DNA of 64,000 nt from CAYUQT01 sp964596165. GTDB lineage: Bacteria > Planctomycetota > Phycisphaerae > UBA1845 > JAFGLZ01. This document shows positions 54,150 through 62,715 of the stretch, piece after piece. Numbering within the stretch: position 1 is the stretch's first letter; the number at the start of each line of letters is the position of its first letter. The DNA is taken from positions 1-64,000 of the forward strand of contig CAZQTW010000021.1 in assembly GCA_964596165.1 (NCBI GenBank), in the 5' to 3' direction. Made by a program: the position numbers and the translations under genes. The notes beneath the pieces are model-generated. The model was not told the origin of the DNA and made no database searches. It worked only from the letters and a program-made list of their open reading frames with translations.

Positions 54150-54956
54150 ATGAAGGTAGGCGTCACCGGACTCGTTCTGCCGGCCGATTGGAAGTTTGAA
54201 GACCTGCTCGAGAAGATCAAGGCCGCCGGCTATGAATCCCTTGAAATCGCCATTCGCGACGAAGGTCAGATCACGTTGCGGACCCAGCCTGAGGAACTGA
54301 AGGCGATGGCCCGCCGAGCGGCCGACGTCGGCATCACACTCGAGTCGGCTTGTCCGGCGTTCAGCAAGGATCCTCGCGACCTGATGACCGACGATGCAAC
54401 CGTTCGGGCAAAGTCCATCGACACCTGGAAGCGAACGATCGACATGCTTCAGACGATGGGCATCGACACCGTCCTCGTGGTGCTCGGCGGTCTGCCGCCG
54501 GAGCTATACTACCATCACGCCTACGCCAACGCCCTGCAAGGCATGCAGCAACTGGCCCCGTTCGCGGAGAAGGCGGGCGTCAATCTGGCCATCGAATACG
54601 TCTGGAACAAGTTCCTGCTGTCGCCCATGGAGTGCGCCCGCTTCTGTGCCGAAGTCGGCAGCCCGCGCGTCGGGTTCTACTTCGATCCCGGCAACATGAA
54701 GATCTTCGGTTGGCCGCACCATTGGGTCCGCATCTGCGGCCACGTGCTCAAGATGGTTCACATGAAGGACTTCGCCTGGGACGACAAGGGCTATCGCTGG
54801 CCCGCGCTGCTCAGCGGGCAGGTCGATTTCGCACCGATCATGCGCGAGCTTCGGGCGATCGGCTACAACCGGTCGCTGATCTCGGAGGTGGGCACCGGCG
54901 TGGCCCCCCTGCCGGCGACGGCCGCCGCGATTCGAAAGATCATGGCGATGACTTAG
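54150..54956 (+). CDS. Sugar phosphate isomerase/epimerase (TIM barrel)
   Basis: 268 residues from MKVGVTGLVLPADWKFEDLL. Xylose-isomerase-like barrel with metal ligands in LAIEYVWNKFLLSP, GFYFDPGNMKIFGWPHHW, KMVHMKDFAWD and ISEVGTGVAPLPA. AGGAG precedes the ATG. A member of the same superfamily as the gene at 8322 but clearly different. The reaction (isomerisation or epimerisation of a sugar) is not fixed by sequence. It is alone between the ABC operon and the convergent methyltransferase. Confidence 0.82.
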   Translation: MKVGVTGLVLPADWKFEDLLEKIKAAGYESLEIAIRDEGQITLRTQPEELKAMARRAADVGITLESACPAFSKDPRDLMTDDATVRAKSIDTWKRTIDMLQTMGIDTVLVVLGGLPPELYYHHAYANALQGMQQLAPFAEKAGVNLAIEYVWNKFLLSPMECARFCAEVGSPRVGFYFDPGNMKIFGWPHHWVRICGHVLKMVHMKDFAWDDKGYRWPALLSGQVDFAPIMRELRAIGYNRSLISEVGTGVAPLPATAAAIRKIMAMT

Positions 54957-55096
54957 GCGATCGATGGGATCGACCGCCGCAATTCAGAATTCAGAATCCG
55001 TGAATCGGAATGAGGGGACACTTCAGCCGATAACAGGCGGTACAGCATCATGCGAACTCGTTGCCCTGCAGGATACCGCGGGATGTCAACCCGCTG

Positions 55097-56218
55097 CTAG
55101 TAAACACACTCTCTCGCCGCCTCGGCGTAGATCTTGAGGTTTTCGACGGGCGTCTCGAAGAAGTGGTCGGAAACCGAAAGGATGTAGCCGCCGTCCTTGC
55201 CGAAGCCCTCGAAGAGCCGCCGGACCTCGGCGCGGATTTGCTCCTTGGTACCGTTGGTGAGGATATTGAACTGGTCCATTCCGCCGATCATCGCGACCTT
55301 GCCGCGGTAGGCCTCTCGCACCTTCGCCGGCTCGGTGATGTTGCCCCCCGTACCCGGCGGTGTCAGCGTCTCCGAGGCATCGGTCTCATTTTGGACGATC
55401 AGGTCGAGAATGTGCATCATGCCGCCGCACGTGTGATAGGTGGTCATGTGGCCAAGGGCATGCAACGCACGGTGGATCTGCCGATCGTAAGGCATACAGA
55501 ATTCGCGGTGCATCGCGGGCGAGACGACCGTGTCGCTTCCCGCCCCACCGCCCGTCTCGATCAGGTCGAACTTCGCGCCTTTGAGGGACTCCTCGATGAA
55601 CCGCAGCTTCTTCTCCAGAAGGATCTGAAGGAATCGGTGCAGCCAGCCGGGATCGTCAAACGCCTTCATGATCAGATCCTGGACATCCATGAGGCAACAC
55701 GCGTGTTGCCAGCAACCGGCCTGGTCACCCCAGACAAAACCCCGAAGGATCCCCGCATCGCCAACGGCATCGTAGGCCTTCGCCACCTTCGTCTTGTCCA
55801 GCGTAGCCACTGGCATGTACTTGGCGATCAACTCGATGTCCTCGGGGCGTTTGATCATGTACTCGGTGACCCAGGTTGTCGTCGGATTTCCGCCCGTCTT
55901 GTAGGTGAGTTGGCCTTCGGGCGTGGTAATCGTGTGATGGAGCAGCTTGTTGAGCGGATTCGCGTCGATGACCTCGACTTTCTCAATCCACTGCGGCGTC
56001 TGGACAACGTACGTCTCGGCGTCGGGGATCCAGAACTGCCCCATGGCCTCGAAGTACTGGATCGCGGCGTCCATACCCGTTGTCTTGAAGGCCGTCAATG
56101 CGTCGACGCCACCCATATAGGTATCCAGGTGATATTGTTGCCACTGGTGAATCGACACGGGCAAGCGGTCGGGTTTCTCGCGGTGCAAGGCCCGCATCAT
56201 GCGTTCTTTCGAAGTCAT
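55097..56218 (-). CDS. Uroporphyrinogen decarboxylase-family (MtaA/CmuA-like) methyltransferase
   Basis: 373 residues. The UroD barrel with the MtaA-type Zn pattern THTCGGMMHI-like (TTYHTCGGMMHILDLIVQN) and EETDA following, PGTGGNI and VAMIGGMDQFNIL. True UroD has different active-site residues; this branch moves methyl groups from methylated substrates to a corrinoid carrier or is of unknown function. It uses an ATG at 56218 after GGAGG; an open frame to 56242 is less well placed. No corrinoid-binding protein is adjacent, which is expected in methyl transfer systems, so the role is open. Confidence 0.75.
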   Translation of the reverse strand: MTSKERMMRALHREKPDRLPVSIHQWQQYHLDTYMGGVDALTAFKTTGMDAAIQYFEAMGQFWIPDAETYVVQTPQWIEKVEVIDANPLNKLLHHTITTPEGQLTYKTGGNPTTTWVTEYMIKRPEDIELIAKYMPVATLDKTKVAKAYDAVGDAGILRGFVWGDQAGCWQHACCLMDVQDLIMKAFDDPGWLHRFLQILLEKKLRFIEESLKGAKFDLIETGGGAGSDTVVSPAMHREFCMPYDRQIHRALHALGHMTTYHTCGGMMHILDLIVQNETDASETLTPPGTGGNITEPAKVREAYRGKVAMIGGMDQFNILTNGTKEQIRAEVRRLFEGFGKDGGYILSVSDHFFETPVENLKIYAEAARECVY

Positions 56219-56305
56219 CTCAGGCGACCTCCTTGGCCACATGAATACCCTCAGGTCGACGACGCATCAAGGTTGATTGCTGCCGTGGCACCTCGGGCAA
56301 GAAGA

Positions 56306-56775
56306 CTAACCCGGCACAGTTACGGCCGGTTCAATGCGTCGAGCGCCTTTCAGAACAGTCGCGAGAAGAACAGTCACATAAACGGCAATGATGACCAGCC
56401 AAACGGCCTTCATGCCGATTACCATCGACAGGTATTCGATCAGCCCCCCTGTCATTGCTCCCACCAGATTGATCCCCAGGGCATATCCCGTTTCGCTTTG
56501 TTGCCCGAAGAGGCGGCTGAAGCAAACGCCAGGAAACAAAGGCCGGAAACCAGATAGGCGACGCGCTCATTCCACCGTGTCGCGAAAACGGCGGTCCAGA
56601 CAACCATGCACGCGGCAACCCATATCCAGGGAGAAACGCCCCCGTAGGACGTCAGGCTGAACGCAACCTTCCCAAGCAAGCTTCCTGCAATATCCCACGA
56701 ATACGCCGTGAGTCTTGCATGAAGATCCATCGTGAGCGCCAGGGCTTGCCCAAGCGCAACAAAAGGGATTGATGC
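56306..56775 (-). pseudogene. Remnant of a multi-helix membrane protein (spermidine-synthase-like membrane family)
   Basis: Two hydrophobic pieces in different frames: SIPFVALGQALALT through RLTAYSWDIAGSLLGKVAF and GVSPWIWVAACMVVWTAVFA in one frame (from ~56775), and CFSRLFGQQSETGYALGINL then MTGGLIEYLSMVIGMKAVW in another (to 56306). The frames meet near 56510. The WDIAGSLLG and ALGINLVGAMTGG-EYLS patterns recall the polytopic proteins with a spermidine-synthase-like insert found in planctomycetes. The large middle domain is missing, so this is a deletion relic or a deeply frameshifted gene. It lies between the sulfatase and the methyltransferase. Confidence 0.45.
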
Positions 56776-56803
56776 AGTCCCCCTCGTCGGTCGCCGCCGC
56801 GTG

Positions 56804-58423
56804 TCACGTCAAGGGACCTGATCTTGAAGTCGAGGGCAATCCCTTCCTTCTTTCGGTCGTAGGAGTGATTCCCCCGGGATAGCGAGGCGAATAGAGCATC
56901 CTGTCCGGTCGCTTCACGAGGGTGCCGTCCTTGACGAATCGTTCGCCCCGTTCCTGGAGATGTTCCACCAACCGACTTCGCCACAACTTGAGTGCATCGC
57001 CATGCAAGGCATCGCCGGCAAGATCGTGGAGTTCGCCGGGATCGCGCCGGAGGTCGAACAGTTGTTCCGTCCCGTCGAAGGCGTGGAAGATGTACTTCCA
57101 CTGCCCGTCCGTCAGGGCGTTCCAGTGATTTCGCGCGTCGTAGCAGATGTCGTGTTCCAGGTCGATCCAGGGCCGCCAGGCCGGGGACTGACCTCGCAGC
57201 AGCGGCAGCAGGCTTCTACCATCGAGTTGCCCTGGAATCGCCGCCCCGGCCACATCCATGAACGTCGGCAGCACATCCCGGAGCTCGACCGGCTGTGTGA
57301 GGACGATTCCTCGCCGATCGTCCGGCGCGAGGCCTCTGGGCCATCGAACGAGGTACGGTATCCGTGCGGAGGCCTCATACGCATAGGATTTTCGCCACAG
57401 ATGATGATCGCCGGTCATATCGCCGTGGTCAGCCGCGAAGAGAATAAAGGTATCGTCCAGCATTCCCCGACGTTCGAGGGCGTTCAGGATTCTTCCAATC
57501 TGCTCGTCGACGAAGCTCACCGAACCATAGTATCCGCGACGAGACCGGCGAACCTGATCCAAGCCCAGGTCGCCGTGCCAGAGGTCGTTGGTGAATGGTC
57601 GCGGCAGAGGTGCGTATATTCTTGCCCAATCGCCGATGCGCGGCGAGGGCATATCCTGGTCTCTGTATTTCTCCCAGAATCGTGGCGGCGGGTCGTACGG
57701 ACTGTGTGGCCGCGCGAAGGACACCTTCAGGAAGAACGGCTCGGATCGTTCGTATCCCGTGATGAAATCGACGGCCATTTGTGCGGTCCAGGATGTTGGG
57801 TGGAGGTGCTCCGGCAGGACGTAGGGTGCGGCGCGATGATCGTTCCACCCGATGCCGGTGGCGTCGGGGTCCCTGCCGGGCGCCTGCGTGGCGAACCATT
57901 GGTGATAGTCGCTGATGAAATCGGGCGTCTCTCTTCGACCGGATTCGTCGAGAAGCACTCGATGAAAGCCGTTCAGCTCTCGCTGTGGATGCCAATGCAT
58001 CTTGCCGATTCCGAACGTGTAGTAACCCGCGTCCCGAAGGGCCTGCGGCAGCTTCATAGGGTACGCGTTGGAAACCCTTCCGAACCCCAGCATCCCATGA
58101 TTCCACGGACTCAACCCCGTGAGCAGCGCCGTTCGAGCGGGCGTACAGGTGGGCGTGGAACTATAGGCAACGGAAAAACGCGCCCCCTCCTTGGCCAACC
58201 GATCGAGGTGCGGCGTTCGGATTGCCTTGTTCCCGTCACAACCCAGACAATCCCCTCGAAACTGATCGGCCATGAGTAAGACGATGTTCGGTCGTCGCGG
58301 TCTCGAGACGGGTTCGGAAGCCTCCGTGACTTGGCGGATGAGCGCTGTCGCAATGGCCGCACGACCGGCCCGATCCAAGAACTCGCGTCGGCTTGGCGAT
58401 CCGCTTTCTGAACACTTCTTCAT
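56804..58423 (-). CDS. Tat-exported Cys-type sulfatase
   Basis: 539 residues. The Tat signal includes SRREFLDRAGRAAIATAL. RPNIVLLMADQFRGDCLGCD is the first metal block. The sulfatase signature is STPTCTPARTALLTG: Cys-Thr-Pro-Ala-Arg, in which the Cys becomes formylglycine. ADHGDMTGDHHLW supplies further metal ligands, and FARPHSPYDPP and the C-terminal YSPRYPG are typical. It removes sulfate from polysaccharide outside the cytoplasm. The last ~20 residues (TERRKGLPSTSRSGP) are unusual. GGAGG precedes the ATG and the gene starts 31 bp after the SGNH stop. A maturase for the Cys is not seen nearby. Confidence 0.9.
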   Translation of the reverse strand: MKKCSESGSPSRREFLDRAGRAAIATALIRQVTEASEPVSRPRRPNIVLLMADQFRGDCLGCDGNKAIRTPHLDRLAKEGARFSVAYSSTPTCTPARTALLTGLSPWNHGMLGFGRVSNAYPMKLPQALRDAGYYTFGIGKMHWHPQRELNGFHRVLLDESGRRETPDFISDYHQWFATQAPGRDPDATGIGWNDHRAAPYVLPEHLHPTSWTAQMAVDFITGYERSEPFFLKVSFARPHSPYDPPPRFWEKYRDQDMPSPRIGDWARIYAPLPRPFTNDLWHGDLGLDQVRRSRRGYYGSVSFVDEQIGRILNALERRGMLDDTFILFAADHGDMTGDHHLWRKSYAYEASARIPYLVRWPRGLAPDDRRGIVLTQPVELRDVLPTFMDVAGAAIPGQLDGRSLLPLLRGQSPAWRPWIDLEHDICYDARNHWNALTDGQWKYIFHAFDGTEQLFDLRRDPGELHDLAGDALHGDALKLWRSRLVEHLQERGERFVKDGTLVKRPDRMLYSPRYPGGITPTTERRKGLPSTSRSGPLT

Positions 58424-58454
58424 GCCGGATCCTCCGCTCCGCCGCCCGTCATGG

Positions 58455-59690
58455 TCATGGACCGGCCAGTTGCACCTGCGCCTTGAACCATCGCGAAAGC
58501 AACTGCTCGGGCGTGCTCTGATCGGCCGGGCTCCGTTCGATCAGGCCGATGTCGTGACCCAGTGTGATATCCTTGACGAGCTGTTCCGTCTGCGTGGGCT
58601 GAGTTGTTGCGGCCGCGCGACCGACAGATGGCGACACGACAACCAGATCCCATTGAGCCAAACCGAACGACAGGCCCCAATTCAGAATCCAGTGATAGGA
58701 TCGGATGAACGGCTCTATCCGGTCCGCCTTCGCACTCACGGGCACAGCCACCACCACCAGGTTGGGGTGCATGTCGCGGAGGCCCTTGGCCCAGGCCTCC
58801 AGTTCGGCAATCGATTTGCCATGGGCGTGCCATGGGATGACCTCAACTTTCGCCGAGGGGTTGAGTTCCGTGAGGATCTTGGGGACGAGGACGTCATACG
58901 GTTCCATGGCGACCAGCTTGATCGGCTTGCCCTCTTTCAACAGCCGAAGGGTGTGGGGAATGCTCAAGGGTAAAGGCCCGACATCCGCAAGCGATACGCG
59001 CTTCTTCGCGATGACATTGGCGATCTCCTCCGCGAAGAGCTTGTGACCGGTCATGGCAGGGTGAATCGCGTCGCTCATCATGGCTTCGAAATGGAGAGGA
59101 TTCTTGATCTTCACGGCCTCGTAGGCGGCATGGCAATCGACCACCGGCACCTTCTGCTCGCCGGCCACCGTGCGAATGGCCGCCGCATATTCGGCGAGGC
59201 GATTGACGGGGCGACGCGGATCCTCCGGGAAGATCGCATTCGGCGTGCACAGGACAACGGCGGCCCCCATCGCCCGACACCGCCGGATGATCTCCTTCAT
59301 GTTTTCTCGGAACTTGGCCAAGTCGCCGGCCACGACGTCGTTCATGCCGAACATGACGACCACAAGGTGAGGCTTTCTGCTGAGCACGTCCTTCTCGATC
59401 CTCTGCAACGCCTGGACGGTCGAGTGTCCGCTGATGCCCGCGTTGATCATCTCGATCTTGGCCTCGTGGTAGATCTTCTTCAGCGCGATGCCGAGCATAT
59501 CACACCAGGCCCGTCGTCCCCCGGTGTGATAGTAGACACCCGTAATGCTGTCGCCGAAGCAGACGATCCGGACGGTCTGCTCCCCCGATTTCAGCAGCTC
59601 GGTCACCTTCGCCAGTTCCGATTCGGAACCGGGAGTCTCCGCGAACACGATTCCTGAAAGGCTGAGCAAGAGGCTTGTGATCGGAATCAC
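58455..59690 (-). CDS. Exported SGNH/GDSL hydrolase
   Basis: 411 residues. GTG start at 59690 after AGGAG (59702-59698); an open frame to 59969 carries no signal. Signal peptide VIPITSLLLSLSGIVFA. SGNH blocks: CFGDSITGVYYHTGG (Ser nucleophile), GISGHSTVQ (Gly), VVVMFGMNDVV (Asn) and DAIHPAMTGHKLF (Asp/His). The second half, from ~240, resembles another, inactive hydrolase-like region. It would deacylate or deacetylate a polysaccharide. Same strand and 31 bp upstream of the sulfatase, so the pair may be one unit. Confidence 0.85.
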   Translation of the reverse strand: MIPITSLLLSLSGIVFAETPGSESELAKVTELLKSGEQTVRIVCFGDSITGVYYHTGGRRAWCDMLGIALKKIYHEAKIEMINAGISGHSTVQALQRIEKDVLSRKPHLVVVMFGMNDVVAGDLAKFRENMKEIIRRCRAMGAAVVLCTPNAIFPEDPRRPVNRLAEYAAAIRTVAGEQKVPVVDCHAAYEAVKIKNPLHFEAMMSDAIHPAMTGHKLFAEEIANVIAKKRVSLADVGPLPLSIPHTLRLLKEGKPIKLVAMEPYDVLVPKILTELNPSAKVEVIPWHAHGKSIAELEAWAKGLRDMHPNLVVVAVPVSAKADRIEPFIRSYHWILNWGLSFGLAQWDLVVVSPSVGRAAATTQPTQTEQLVKDITLGHDIGLIERSPADQSTPEQLLSRWFKAQVQLAGP

Positions 59691-59784
59691 GAGGCTACTC
59701 CTGTGCGGTTCGGAATGACTCGGAAAGGTTGAACCGAGGCACGTCCGGTTCGGCGATTCCCCCCCACGGCCGACAGCCCCGGAA

Positions 59785-60795
59785 TCACGCCTCGTCTTCC
59801 CAGTCTTCGTCTTCCTCGAAGTCCTTTTGCATGATCTCGTTGACCGTCTCGATGAGCCCATTGGCGTCCATCTTGTAGTACGCCAGCAGGTCGTCCGGAT
59901 AGCCGACGATGGCGTAGGTATTGGGAATACCGACCTTCTTGAATGCACACCCCTTACCGCTGGCGGCAATCACGTCCGCCACCGCCGTACCCAGCCCCCC
60001 GCTGATGTTGTGATCCTCGACCGTAATGATCCGCCGAGTATCGACTACTGCCCGGAGGATGGCCTCCTCGTCGATCGGCTTGATCGTGTGCATGTTGATC
60101 ACGCGGACGCTCAGCCCGGAGTTCTTCTTCAGGAACCGGGCCGCCTCCAGCGCCTGGAGCACGGTTACACCGCAGGCGATCAGGGCGATGTCGGTCCCCT
60201 CGTGCATTTCGATGGCCTTGCCGATCTTGAATTCGAATTCCATCGACTGGTGAACCGGCGGTTCAAAACCCCGTCCGATTCGGATGTATACGGGACCTTC
60301 CATGTCGATCGCGGCGGCAACGGCCTTGCCGGTCTCGTACCCGTCGGCCGGCACCATCACCGTCATGTTCGCGAACGATCGCATGATGGCAATGTCTTCC
60401 GTGCAGTGATGCGTGGTGCCCGCCTGCCCAAACGAGGTGCCGGCATGCGTCGCGATGATTTTGACGTTGCGCTTCTGGTAATCGATATCGGTCCGGACTT
60501 GCTCCGCCGCCCGCATCGACGTGAAGACCGCAAACGTGGAAACCACCGGTGTCAGCCCGGCGGCCGCCATGCCGCTCGCCAGGCTGAACATGTTCGCTTC
60601 CTGGATCCCCACGTTGAAAAACCGTTCCGGGAACTTCTTCTGAAACGTACCGATCTTCGTCGAGCCGGCAAGGTCCGCGGTCAGCGCCACGATGTCGGGG
60701 CGTTGAGCCCCGATCTGCGTGAGGACCTCGCCGTAGATCTCGCGGGCCGTCATGTGGTCCGCATCCGCGATGTTCCACGTCAATCCTTCCGGCAT
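59785..60795 (-). CDS. Transketolase C-terminal subunit-like protein, stand-alone
   Basis: 336 residues. Central pyrimidine-binding and C-terminal domains of split transketolase: FFNVGIQEANMFSLASGMAA, THAGTSFGQAGTTHHCTEDI and MRSFANMTVMVPADGYETGK, then IGKAIEMHEGTDIALIACGV and NMHTIKPIDEEAILRAV. The N-terminal thiamine-diphosphate (GDG) subunit that normally sits directly upstream is missing; the next gene is divergent. The protein ends with an acidic tail (DFEEDEDWEDEA). ATG 60795 follows GAGAGGG. It probably needs a partner from elsewhere. Confidence 0.85.
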   Translation of the reverse strand: MPEGLTWNIADADHMTAREIYGEVLTQIGAQRPDIVALTADLAGSTKIGTFQKKFPERFFNVGIQEANMFSLASGMAAAGLTPVVSTFAVFTSMRAAEQVRTDIDYQKRNVKIIATHAGTSFGQAGTTHHCTEDIAIMRSFANMTVMVPADGYETGKAVAAAIDMEGPVYIRIGRGFEPPVHQSMEFEFKIGKAIEMHEGTDIALIACGVTVLQALEAARFLKKNSGLSVRVINMHTIKPIDEEAILRAVVDTRRIITVEDHNISGGLGTAVADVIAASGKGCAFKKVGIPNTYAIVGYPDDLLAYYKMDANGLIETVNEIMQKDFEEDEDWEDEA

Positions 60796-61013
60796 GACAA
60801 TCCCTCTCACTCTGATGGGCTACACCGAAGACCGTGTCGAACGATCGTCATTCTAGCGGGGGACCGGTCGCGAAGCGACAGCCCATTTTCCGTCTGACCT
60901 CCGACCGGATCTCCTCGGCAGCCGCAGCCGGGACGGTTCATCGGCGAAGCAAGGTCACTCCACCCGGCCAACTTGACACCAGGGGCGCACACGGCTCAGA
61001 TGGAAACGCGCCC

Positions 61014-62702
61014 ATGGACCATCATCAGTCGTCAGATCAGCCTCCATTCGCGGAACGTCCACCGGACCGACGCCGAATCGTCGTCCTGAGCCTCATGGCC
61101 ATCCTCGTCGTGGCCTTCCTGCTTCGGTTTCCTCCCTGTCTCAGGTACCTGCATGTGGATGAGCGAATGGTGCTGGAGAATGTTCTGAAGTTCATCAAGG
61201 AACGAACCGTCGTGCCGGCCCACTACCAATACCCGACTTTCTTCAGCTATATCGCCGCGCCACCCACGGTATTGTGGTCCGTGGTCCTCTCGGCAATGGG
61301 CCGATATGACTCGCCGGCCGACGTGATGGCCATGAGGTACTTGGATTCGATCGTCGCGTTCTTTCCCCTTCGCCTGACCAGCCTCGTCCTCGGCCTGGCA
61401 ACGATCTGGATGGTCTTCCTATTGGGCCGCAAGCACTTTGACGTCAGGACGGGCCTACTCGCCGCGGCAATCCTGACATGCTCGTACGTTCACGTCGAGC
61501 GGTCCGCCCTGGGACTGCCCGACGCCGCCACCGCCTTCCTGGCGACAGGCGCGTTCCACGCCATCCTCTCCGCGTTTCGATCCGACAAGCGCCGCTTGTG
61601 GGTTCTTGCAGGGCTGCTGGTGGGCTTGGCGACGGCAACGAAATACAACGCCGGCCTTCTGGTCTGTTCGCTCTTGACGGCGCACGTCCTCCGCCTGAAA
61701 TCCGACGGCAAACTTCGCGTGCCCAGACTATGGATAAACGCGAGTCTGCTCCTGAGCGGCCTGACCGTCGTGGTGACCTTCTTCATAGCCTCTCCGGCTT
61801 GGCTGATCCAGCCCAGGATCTTCTTCGACACCTTCCTCTTGCAGGCAGCACACTCCAAACAGGGAGTCATGGGCGTGTACAAGACGCCCTATGCAGGATG
61901 GCTTGTTCAGGCGTGGCAGCAGGAATCGGCACTTGCGGTCGCCATGCTAATCGGCCTGCTTTATGCACTCATTCGTCGGCGAGGCAAGGACATGATCCTC
62001 GCCATGACCGTCCTGCCCGCGATCATCACCATCGGTGCCGGGCGATACGGCGGCCTTCACTACTTTCTGTTCGCCTACCCGGCGACGGCCCTGCTGGCCT
62101 CGCGAGCCCTCCTGCAGGCTTGGGATTCACTGGCCCCAAAACCAGCCGCGCGAATCGGCCTCGTCGCCACGGGAATGGTCAGTTTCCTCCGGCCAATCAT
62201 TCACGTGGCGCAATATGCGGTCCTCAGTCTGATCGCGACCGACAGCCGTCTGGAAGCACAAAACTGGATCAACCAGAACCTCCCAGCGGGCTCGCGAATC
62301 GCCTTGGATCCCGTGGATGTGCCGAAGCTCCGGGCAGAGGGCCGTTCCGGACTCCTCGAAGGCGAGCGAGCGGCCTTCTTCAAGGAGCGGCTGAAAACCT
62401 TCCGGCCGTACCGGTTGAGCCAAGTACCTTGCGAAACGGCCGGTCCAGGCGACGTGGACGCGGATTACATGGTCCTCAGCAATGCTTGGTATGACCGCTT
62501 CAAGCCGGATCCGCCGCCGCCCGCAAGCCCCTTCCACAAGGCCCATGCGGCGGCCAAACGATTCTACGCCGATCTCTTCGACACATCCGGCTCCACAGGT
62601 TGGACACTTGCCAAGACATTCGACACCGGCAACGGACCCCGAATTCTGATCTATCAACGCCTGCGACCGACGACAACGTCGGCCGCTCCGACAAGCCGGT
62701 AA
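61014..62702 (+). CDS. GT39-type membrane glycosyltransferase
   Basis: About 562 residues. After the first helix (IVVLSLMAILVVAFLLRFPP) the acidic pair is YLHVDERMVLENVLKFI, followed by HYQYPTFFSYIA and about ten more helices (SLVLGLATIWMVFLLGRK, VLAGLLVGLATATKYNAGLL). The late loop DSRLEAQNWINQNLPAGSRI is typical for ArnT/PMT-like proteins in planctomycetes. It would move a sugar from a polyprenyl carrier. Start ATG 61014 is preferred over 60834 because earlier residues are low in signal; the binding site is weak. It differs from the gene at 35804 by lacking TPR repeats. Confidence 0.75.
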   Translation: MDHHQSSDQPPFAERPPDRRRIVVLSLMAILVVAFLLRFPPCLRYLHVDERMVLENVLKFIKERTVVPAHYQYPTFFSYIAAPPTVLWSVVLSAMGRYDSPADVMAMRYLDSIVAFFPLRLTSLVLGLATIWMVFLLGRKHFDVRTGLLAAAILTCSYVHVERSALGLPDAATAFLATGAFHAILSAFRSDKRRLWVLAGLLVGLATATKYNAGLLVCSLLTAHVLRLKSDGKLRVPRLWINASLLLSGLTVVVTFFIASPAWLIQPRIFFDTFLLQAAHSKQGVMGVYKTPYAGWLVQAWQQESALAVAMLIGLLYALIRRRGKDMILAMTVLPAIITIGAGRYGGLHYFLFAYPATALLASRALLQAWDSLAPKPAARIGLVATGMVSFLRPIIHVAQYAVLSLIATDSRLEAQNWINQNLPAGSRIALDPVDVPKLRAEGRSGLLEGERAAFFKERLKTFRPYRLSQVPCETAGPGDVDADYMVLSNAWYDRFKPDPPPPASPFHKAHAAAKRFYADLFDTSGSTGWTLAKTFDTGNGPRILIYQRLRPTTTSAAPTSR

Positions 62703-62715
62703 GCGCGTACGACGT

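Noticed and set aside
55061..56557. Forward open frame of 498 codons opposite the UroD-like gene
   Set aside because: Arg/His-rich shadow with no family motif.
56804..56880. Unusual sulfatase C-terminus as evidence of fusion
   Set aside because: Only about 20 extra residues after the family end; may be simple drift of the stop codon.
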